Source: Misgurnus anguillicaudatus | Taxonomy: Eukaryota; Chordata; Actinopteri; Cypriniformes; Cobitidae | Reading direction: 5' to 3' | Length of the DNA stretch: 64,000 bases | Assembly (NCBI RefSeq): GCF_027580225.2 | Contig: NC_073361.2 | Span: 34,652,501-34,716,500 of the forward strand | Shown: positions 54,401-64,000 of the stretch, piece by piece | Layout: every line of letters starts with the position of its first letter | Numbering within the stretch: position 1 is the stretch's first letter | The notes under the pieces: generated by a model | Seen by the model: only the letters and a program-made list of their open reading frames with translations | Told to the model about the DNA's origin: nothing | The model's database searches: none | Made by a program: the position numbers and the translations under genes

Positions 54401-57400
54401 GACAGCTTTTTGTGTCTTCTTCAGGCGAGGCTTAATTTTTAAATTTATTAAAGAGGACTCAACACCGTTCTTCTGGTGGAGACTGATTTAAAATGAGGCT
54501 CTACACTGTTCAAAAGCTTCAGAAGGACCTTCAACATCGTCCAATGACAGAGATTGATACGAGACCGGTACTCTACACTGTTCTTCTGACATATGACCAT
54601 AACACACCGACCCAAAGTGTGCCTCCATCTTATTTGAGACGTGAGATACCCTTTTATACATCCATCCTATGCTTACTTTCCACATTTCGGGCTGATAGGA
54701 GATTTCTAGGGTGGTCTTTAATGTCTATTTCTCAGTGGAAACCAGATCCAAAATAAATACTCCATGTCCATCTTCTTGTTGAGAAACCTTCTTACTAGTT
54801 TTGATACCAGCGGAGGCTGATTTTAAATGAGTTCTCAACACTCTATGCGGTGGAGTTTATATACCACACATAAATATTTTTTTATTGTGTGTTTAACATT
54901 TTCTTTTAAATGTAAAACCCCTTTAATAATTTTACATCCACTTTTCCTCTGTCTCAGTGTCTATCTTTTATAGCTCTTTATATATCTGAGAAGGGCGTGG
55001 CTTCTCTCCTAATTTTCTTTCTTCTTCCCAACGTGAAATAAAATTTTAGAAAGCATATTTTTGCTTTTTACTTGCAATACCATAGTGAAACCATTGGCAC
55101 AACAATGTGAACCACACTTTTCAAGGTCCAGAGAGCGAGGCACTCGCATGAGTTAGGTTAGGAATTGGCTAAAAGCCAGGCCAAAGCCAGACCCAAGGTC
55201 CAACTCGGAAGCACTGACCATCGTTCAACTGGCCGCCTCAGGTAAGTCCCCATTATCATGCCAAAGGCCCAAAATAGTATGCACAAGCACTCACATAATT
55301 CTACATTTTGAAAAATAAATCCACATTAGTGGTTAGTGAGCTTAGGGCTGCTTTTTGCAGGGCTCGTGTGACGTTGGGGTTAGAGTTTGTGTTCAGGTGA
55401 GAGGATCTGTATGGATCTACTTCAATCACCGTCAACATTAAAGGACTCCAGATGGTGTTATGCTGGTGTTCGAGAGAAGGCTTTGGTTTGTTAGCCTGTC
55501 ACGCGACGTTTCGACAGCTTTTTGTGTCTTCTTCAGGCGAGGCTTAATTTTTAAATTTATTAAAGAGGACTCAACACCGTTCTTCTGGTGGAGACTGATT
55601 TAAAATGAGGCTCTACACTGTTCAAAAGCTTCAGAAGGACCTTCAACATCGTCCAATGACAGAGATTGATACGAGACCGGTACTCTACACTGTTCTTCTG
55701 ACATATGACCATAACACACCGACCCAAAGTGTGCCTCCATCTTATTTGAGACGTGAGATACCCTTTTATACATCCATCCTATGCTTACTTTCCACATTTC
55801 GGGCTGATAGGAGATTTCTAGGGTGGTCTTTAATGTCTATTTCTCAGTGGAAACCAGATCCAAAATAAATACTCCATGTCCATCTTCTTGTTGAGAAACC
55901 TTCTTACTAGTTTTGATACCAGCGGAGGCTGATTTTAAATGAGTTCTCAACACTCTATGCGGTGGAGTTTATATACCACACATAAATATTTTTTTATTGT
56001 GTGTTTAACATTTTCTTTTAAATGTAAAACCCCTTTAATAATTTTACATCCACTTTTCCTCTGTCTCAGTGTCTATCTTTTATAGCTCTTTATATATCTG
56101 AGAAGGGCGTGGCTTCTCTCCTAATTTTCTTTCTTCTTCCCAACGTGAAATAAAATTTTAGAAAGCATATTTTTGCTTTTTACTTGCAATACCATAGTGA
56201 AACCATTGGCACAACAATGTGAACCACACTTTTCAAGGTCCAGAGAGCGAGGCACTCGCATGAGTTAGGTTAGGAATTGGCTAAAAGCCAGGCCAAAGCC
56301 AGACCCAAGGTCCAACTCGGAAGCACTGACCATCGTTCAACTGGCCGCCTCAGGTAAGTCCCCATTATCATGCCAAAGGCCCAAAATAGTATGCACAAGC
56401 ACTCACATAATTCTACATTTTGAAAAATAAATCCACATTAGTGGTTAGTGAGCTTAGGGCTGCTTTTTGCAGGGCTCGTGTGACGTTGGGGTTAGAGTTT
56501 GTGTTCAGGTGAGAGGATCTGTATGGATCTACTTCAATCACCGTCAACATTAAAGGACTCCAGATGGTGTTATGCTGGTGTTCGAGAGAAGGCTTTGGTT
56601 TGTTAGCCTGTCACGCGACGTTTCGACAGCTTTTTGTGTCTTCTTCAGGCGAGGCTTAATTTTTAAATTTATTAAAGAGGACTCAACACCGTTCTTCTGG
56701 TGGAGACTGATTTAAAATGAGGCTCTACACTGTTCAAAAGCTTCAGAAGGACCTTCAACATCGTCCAATGACAGAGATTGATACGAGACCGGTACTCTAC
56801 ACTGTTCTTCTGACATATGACCATAACACACCGACCCAAAGTGTGCCTCCATCTTATTTGAGACGTGAGATACCCTTTTATACATCCATCCTATGCTTAC
56901 TTTCCACATTTCGGGCTGATAGGAGATTTCTAGGGTGGTCTTTAATGTCTATTTCTCAGTGGAAACCAGATCCAAAATAAATACTCCATGTCCATCTTCT
57001 TGTTGAGAAACCTTCTTACTAGTTTTGATACCAGCGGAGGCTGATTTTAAATGAGTTCTCAACACTCTATGCGGTGGAGTTTATATACCACACATAAATA
57101 TTTTTTTATTGTGTGTTTAACATTTTCTTTTAAATGTAAAACCCCTTTAATAATTTTACATCCACTTTTCCTCTGTCTCAGTGTCTATCTTTTATAGCTC
57201 TTTATATATCTGAGAAGGGCGTGGCTTCTCTCCTAATTTTCTTTCTTCTTCCCAACGTGAAATAAAATTTTAGAAAGCATATTTTTGCTTTTTACTTGCA
57301 ATACCATAGTGAAACCATTGGCACAACAATGTGAACCACACTTTTCAAGGTCCAGAGAGCGAGGCACTCGCATGAGTTAGGTTAGGAATTGGCTAAAAGC

Positions 57401-60400
57401 CAGGCCAAAGCCAGACCCAAGGTCCAACTCGGAAGCACTGACCATCGTTCAACTGGCCGCCTCAGGTAAGTCCCCATTATCATGCCAAAGGCCCAAAATA
57501 GTATGCACAAGCACTCACATAATTCTACATTTTGAAAAATAAATCCACATTAGTGGTTAGTGAGCTTAGGGCTGCTTTTTGCAGGGCTCGTGTGACGTTG
57601 GGGTTAGAGTTTGTGTTCAGGTGAGAGGATCTGTATGGATCTACTTCAATCACCGTCAACATTAAAGGACTCCAGATGGTGTTATGCTGGTGTTCGAGAG
57701 AAGGCTTTGGTTTGTTAGCCTGTCACGCGACGTTTCGACAGCTTTTTGTGTCTTCTTCAGGCGAGGCTTAATTTTTAAATTTATTAAAGAGGACTCAACA
57801 CCGTTCTTCTGGTGGAGACTGATTTAAAATGAGGCTCTACACTGTTCAAAAGCTTCAGAAGGACCTTCAACATCGTCCAATGACAGAGATTGATACGAGA
57901 CCGGTACTCTACACTGTTCTTCTGACATATGACCATAACACACCGACCCAAAGTGTGCCTCCATCTTATTTGAGACGTGAGATACCCTTTTATACATCCA
58001 TCCTATGCTTACTTTCCACATTTCGGGCTGATAGGAGATTTCTAGGGTGGTCTTTAATGTCTATTTCTCAGTGGAAACCAGATCCAAAATAAATACTCCA
58101 TGTCCATCTTCTTGTTGAGAAACCTTCTTACTAGTTTTGATACCAGCGGAGGCTGATTTTAAATGAGTTCTCAACACTCTATGCGGTGGAGTTTATATAC
58201 CACACATAAATATTTTTTTATTGTGTGTTTAACATTTTCTTTTAAATGTAAAACCCCTTTAATAATTTTACATCCACTTTTCCTCTGTCTCAGTGTCTAT
58301 CTTTTATAGCTCTTTATATATCTGAGAAGGGCGTGGCTTCTCTCCTAATTTTCTTTCTTCTTCCCAACGTGAAATAAAATTTTAGAAAGCATATTTTTGC
58401 TTTTTACTTGCAATACCATAGTGAAACCATTGGCACAACAATGTGAACCACACTTTTCAAGGTCCAGAGAGCGAGGCACTCGCATGAGTTAGGTTAGGAA
58501 TTGGCTAAAAGCCAGGCCAAAGCCAGACCCAAGGTCCAACTCGGAAGCACTGACCATCGTTCAACTGGCCGCCTCAGGTAAGTCCCCATTATCATGCCAA
58601 AGGCCCAAAATAGTATGCACAAGCACTCACATAATTCTACATTTTGAAAAATAAATCCACATTAGTGGTTAGTGAGCTTAGGGCTGCTTTTTGCAGGGCT
58701 CGTGTGACGTTGGGGTTAGAGTTTGTGTTCAGGTGAGAGGATCTGTATGGATCTACTTCAATCACCGTCAACATTAAAGGACTCCAGATGGTGTTATGCT
58801 GGTGTTCGAGAGAAGGCTTTGGTTTGTTAGCCTGTCACGCGACGTTTCGACAGCTTTTTGTGTCTTCTTCAGGCGAGGCTTAATTTTTAAATTTATTAAA
58901 GAGGACTCAACACCGTTCTTCTGGTGGAGACTGATTTAAAATGAGGCTCTACACTGTTCAAAAGCTTCAGAAGGACCTTCAACATCGTCCAATGACAGAG
59001 ATTGATACGAGACCGGTACTCTACACTGTTCTTCTGACATATGACCATAACACACCGACCCAAAGTGTGCCTCCATCTTATTTGAGACGTGAGATACCCT
59101 TTTATACATCCATCCTATGCTTACTTTCCACATTTCGGGCTGATAGGAGATTTCTAGGGTGGTCTTTAATGTCTATTTCTCAGTGGAAACCAGATCCAAA
59201 ATAAATACTCCATGTCCATCTTCTTGTTGAGAAACCTTCTTACTAGTTTTGATACCAGCGGAGGCTGATTTTAAATGAGTTCTCAACACTCTATGCGGTG
59301 GAGTTTATATACCACACATAAATATTTTTTTATTGTGTGTTTAACATTTTCTTTTAAATGTAAAACCCCTTTAATAATTTTACATCCACTTTTCCTCTGT
59401 CTCAGTGTCTATCTTTTATAGCTCTTTATATATCTGAGAAGGGCGTGGCTTCTCTCCTAATTTTCTTTCTTCTTCCCAACGTGAAATAAAATTTTAGAAA
59501 GCATATTTTTGCTTTTTACTTGCAATACCATAGTGAAACCATTGGCACAACAATGTGAACCACACTTTTCAAGGTCCAGAGAGCGAGGCACTCGCATGAG
59601 TTAGGTTAGGAATTGGCTAAAAGCCAGGCCAAAGCCAGACCCAAGGTCCAACTCGGAAGCACTGACCATCGTTCAACTGGCCGCCTCAGGTAAGTCCCCA
59701 TTATCATGCCAAAGGCCCAAAATAGTATGCACAAGCACTCACATAATTCTACATTTTGAAAAATAAATCCACATTAGTGGTTAGTGAGCTTAGGGCTGCT
59801 TTTTGCAGGGCTCGTGTGACGTTGGGGTTAGAGTTTGTGTTCAGGTGAGAGGATCTGTATGGATCTACTTCAATCACCGTCAACATTAAAGGACTCCAGA
59901 TGGTGTTATGCTGGTGTTCGAGAGAAGGCTTTGGTTTGTTAGCCTGTCACGCGACGTTTCGACAGCTTTTTGTGTCTTCTTCAGGCGAGGCTTAATTTTT
60001 AAAAAATTATTAAAGAGGACTCAACACCGTTCTTCTGGTGGAGACTGATTTAAAATGAGGCTCTACACTGTTCAAAAGCTTCAGAAGGACCTTCAACATC
60101 GTCCAATGACAGAGATTGATACGAGACCGGTACTCTACACTGTTCTTCTGACATATGACCATAACACACCGACCCAAAGTGTGCCTCCATCTTATTTGAG
60201 ACGTGAGATACCCTTTTATACATCCATCCTATGCTTACTTTCCACATTTCGGGCTGATAGGAGATTTCTAGGGTGGTCTTTAATGTCTATTTCTCAGTGG
60301 AAACCAGATCCAAAATAAATACTCCATGTCCATCTTCTTGTTGAGAAACCTTCTTACTAGTTTTGATACCAGCGGAGGCTGATTTTAAATGAGTTCTCAA

Positions 60401-63400
60401 CACTCTATGCGGTGGAGTTTATATACCACACATAAATATTTTTTTATTGTGTGTTTAACATTTTCTTTTAAATGTAAAACCCCTTTAATAATTTTACATC
60501 CACTTTTCCTCTGTCTCAGTGTCTATCTTTTATAGCTCTTTATATATCTGAGAAGGGCGTGGCTTCTCTCCTAATTTTCTTTCTTCTTCCCAACGTGAAA
60601 TAAAATTTTAGAAAGCATATTTTTGCTTTTTACTTGCAATACCATAGTGAAACCATTGGCACAACAATGTGAACCACACTTTTCAAGGTCCAGAGAGCGA
60701 GGCACTCGCATGAGTTAGGTTAGGAATTGGCTAAAAGCCAGGCCAAAGCCAGACCCAAGGTCCAACTCGGAAGCACTGACCATCGTTCAACTGGCCGCCT
60801 CAGGTAAGTCCCCATTATCATGCCAAAGGCCCAAAATAGTATGCACAAGCACTCACATAATTCTACATTTTGAAAAATAAATCCACATTAGTGGTTAGTG
60901 AGCTTAGGGCTGCTTTTTGCAGGGCTCGTGTGACGTTGGGGTTAGAGTTTGTGTTCAGGTGAGAGGATCTGTATGGATCTACTTCAATCACCGTCAACAT
61001 TAAAGGACTCCAGATGGTGTTATGCTGGTGTTCGAGAGAAGGCTTTGGTTTGTTAGCCTGTCACGCGACGTTTCGACAGCTTTTTGTGTCTTCTTCAGGC
61101 GAGGCTTAATTTTTAAAAAATTATTAAAGAGGACTCAACACCGTTCTTCTGGTGGAGACTGATTTAAAATGAGGCTCTACACTGTTCAAAAGCTTCAGAA
61201 GGACCTTCAACATCGTCCAATGACAGAGATTGATACGAGACCGGTACTCTACACTGTTCTTCTGACATATGACCATAACACACCGACCCAAAGTGTGCCT
61301 CCATCTTATTTGAGACGTGAGATACCCTTTTATACATCCATCCTATGCTTACTTTCCACATTTCGGGCTGATAGGAGATTTCTAGGGTGGTCTTTAATGT
61401 CTATTTCTCAGTGGAAACCAGATCCAAAATAAATACTCCATGTCCATCTTCTTGTTGAGAAACCTTCTTACTAGTTTTGATACCAGCGGAGGCTGATTTT
61501 AAATGAGTTCTCAACACTCTATGCGGTGGAGTTTATATACCACACATAAATATTTTTTTATTGTGTGTTTAACATTTTCTTTTAAATGTAAAACCCCTTT
61601 AATAATTTTACATCCACTTTTCCTCTGTCTCAGTGTCTATCTTTTATAGCTCTTTATATATCTGAGAAGGGCGTGGCTTCTCTCCTAATTTTCTTTCTTC
61701 TTCCCAACGTGAAATAAAATTTTAGAAAGCATATTTTTGCTTTTTACTTGCAATACCATAGTGAAACCATTGGCACAACAATGTGAACCACACTTTTCAA
61801 GGTCCAGAGAGCGAGGCACTCGCATGAGTTAGGTTAGGAATTGGCTAAAAGCCAGGCCAAAGCCAGACCCAAGGTCCAACTCGGAAGCACTGACCATCGT
61901 TCAACTGGCCGCCTCAGGTAAGTCCCCATTATCATGCCAAAGGCCCAAAATAGTATGCACAAGCACTCACATAATTCTACATTTTGAAAAATAAATCCAC
62001 ATTAGTGGTTAGTGAGCTTAGGGCTGCTTTTTGCAGGGCTCGTGTGACGTTGGGGTTAGAGTTTGTGTTCAGGTGAGAGGATCTGTATGGATCTACTTCA
62101 ATCACCGTCAACATTAAAGGACTCCAGATGGTGTTATGCTGGTGTTCGAGAGAAGGCTTTGGTTTGTTAGCCTGTCACGCGACGTTTCGACAGCTTTTTG
62201 TGTCTTCTTCAGGCGAGGCTTAATTTTTAAAAAATTATTAAAGAGGACTCAACACCGTTCTTCTGGTGGAGACTGATTTAAAATGAGGCTCTACACTGTT
62301 CAAAAGCTTCAGAAGGACCTTCAACATCGTCCAATGACAGAGATTGATACGAGACCGGTACTCTACACTGTTCTTCTGACATATGACCATAACACACCGA
62401 CCCAAAGTGTGCCTCCATCTTATTTGAGACGTGAGATACCCTTTTATACATCCATCCTATGCTTACTTTCCACATTTCGGGCTGATAGGAGATTTCTAGG
62501 GTGGTCTTTAATGTCTATTTCTCAGTGGAAACCAGATCCAAAATAAATACTCCATGTCCATCTTCTTGTTGAGAAACCTTCTTACTAGTTTTGATACCAG
62601 CGGAGGCTGATTTTAAATGAGTTCTCAACACTCTATGCGGTGGAGTTTATATACCACACATAAATATTTTTTTATTGTGTGTTTAACATTTTCTTTTAAA
62701 TGTAAAACCCCTTTAATAATTTTACATCCACTTTTCCTCTGTCTCAGTGTCTATCTTTTATAGCTCTTTATATATCTGAGAAGGGCGTGGCTTCTCTCCT
62801 AATTTTCTTTCTTCTTCCCAACGTGAAATAAAATTTTAGAAAGCATATTTTTGCTTTTTACTTGCAATACCATAGTGAAACCATTGGCACAACAATGTGA
62901 ACCACACTTTTCAAGGTCCAGAGAGCGAGGCACTCGCATGAGTTAGGTTAGGAATTGGCTAAAAGCCAGGCCAAAGCCAGACCCAAGGTCCAACTCGGAA
63001 GCACTGACCATCGTTCAACTGGCCGCCTCAGGTAAGTCCCCATTATCATGCCAAAGGCCCAAAATAGTATGCACAAGCACTCACATAATTCTACATTTTG
63101 AAAAATAAATCCACATTAGTGGTTAGTGAGCTTAGGGCTGCTTTTTGCAGGGCTCGTGTGACGTTGGGGTTAGAGTTTGTGTTCAGGTGAGAGGATCTGT
63201 ATGGATCTACTTCAATCACCGTCAACATTAAAGGACTCCAGATGGTGTTATGCTGGTGTTCGAGAGAAGGCTTTGGTTTGTTAGCCTGTCACGCGACGTT
63301 TCGACAGCTTTTTGTGTCTTCTTCAGGCGAGGCTTAATTTTTAAATTTATTAAAGAGGACTCAACACCGTTCTTCTGGTGGAGACTGATTTAAAATGAGG

Positions 63401-64000
63401 CTCTACACTGTTCAAAAGCTTCAGAAGGACCTTCAACATCGTCCAATGACAGAGATTGATACGAGACCGGTACTCTACACTGTTCTTCTGACATATGACC
63501 ATAACACACCGACCCAAAGTGTGCCTCCATCTTATTTGAGACGTGAGATACCCTTTTATACATCCATCCTATGCTTACTTTCCACATTTCGGGCTGATAG
63601 GAGATTTCTAGGGTGGTCTTTAATGTCTATTTCTCAGTGGAAACCAGATCCAAAATAAATACTCCATGTCCATCTTCTTGTTGAGAAACCTTCTTACTAG
63701 TTTTGATACCAGCGGAGGCTGATTTTAAATGAGTTCTCAACACTCTATGCGGTGGAGTTTATATACCACACATAAATATTTTTTTATTGTGTGTTTAACA
63801 TTTTCTTTTAAATGTAAAACCCCTTTAATAATTTTACATCCACTTTTCCTCTGTCTCAGTGTCTATCTTTTATAGCTCTTTATATATCTGAGAAGGGCGT
63901 GGCTTCTCTCCTAATTTTCTTTCTTCTTCCCAACGTGAAATAAAATTTTAGAAAGCATATTTTTGCTTTTTACTTGCAATACCATAGTGAAACCATTGGC
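48484..64000. repeat. 1,112-bp tandem repeat, ~14 near-identical copies, continuing past the window
   Basis: GGTTAGGAATTGGCTAAAAG starts at 48484, 49596 and every 1,112 bp after. The first copy differs at several bases (for example CCACAGCC versus CCAAAGCC). Copies 11-13 (preceding 60055, 61169 and 62283) share a 2-bp insertion (TTTTTAAAAAATTATT versus TTTTTAAATTTATT) and are 1,114 bp. Copy 14 lacks it. Each unit contains a consensus splice donor CAGGTAAGT, two pyrimidine-AG acceptor-like sites, two AATAAA and a TTTCGACAGC block. It also holds overlapping frames of 87 codons (+) and 65 codons (-) that I do not recognise and do not call as genes. Confidence 0.96.

Noticed and set aside
48928..63658. 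87-codon (+) and 65-codon (-) frames repeated 14 times
   Set aside because: They overlap on opposite strands inside a homogenised satellite, with no recognisable motif, so copy number alone is not evidence of a gene. Kept only as a note in the array entry.

Overview
This window is vertebrate nuclear DNA, most likely from a teleost and plausibly a cyprinid. The evidence is GT-AG introns, AATAAA signals, fish-type LINEs (a Jockey/CR1/Rex-like element and an L2-like 3' end), hAT-type miniature elements and scattered TTAGGG motifs. Almost all of it is mobile or tandemly repeated DNA, as in a subtelomeric or heterochromatic block. I see no rRNA, tRNA or CRISPR array and no intact conventional single-copy gene.

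Layout. 1-5080 is a minus-strand LINE split by a young LTR retrotransposon (736-2886, 5-bp target duplication). 5082-6640 is the 3' part of an intron-containing, Crypton-like tyrosine-recombinase gene, broken by the LINE and by two 1-nt losses. 7942-9043 is a compact six-coding-exon gene with two C2H2-like fingers and one in-frame TGA. It resembles the amino-terminal half of the same recombinase family without the catalytic domain. 9091-14350 is a series of small repeats: a 55-61 bp array with inverted repeats, a ~530 bp imperfect palindrome, a G-run array, a 111-bp array and a 15-bp x 67 minisatellite.

14800-46190 is a mosaic of two satellite families. One is a CpG-dense ~146-148 bp repeat and the other an AT-rich ~390 bp repeat. 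The same composite junction (GC array, 28-bp repeats, hAT scrap, 390-bp array) occurs twice. The 390-bp satellite is interrupted by a 5'-truncated L2 LINE. That LINE is interrupted by an 8,373-bp terminal-inverted-repeat element (24721-33093, 6-bp target duplication), which itself carries smaller elements.

46190-64000 holds telomere-like tracts, a ~920 bp repeat, and about 14 near-identical copies of a 1,112-bp repeat running off the right edge.

The only gene-like content of likely biological interest is the pair of recombinase-family genes at 5.1-9.0 kb. They are probably relics or derivatives of a mobile element rather than host pathway genes. Everything else is best read as insertion stratigraphy and satellite evolution. 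All family assignments come from motif recognition; no database search was possible.
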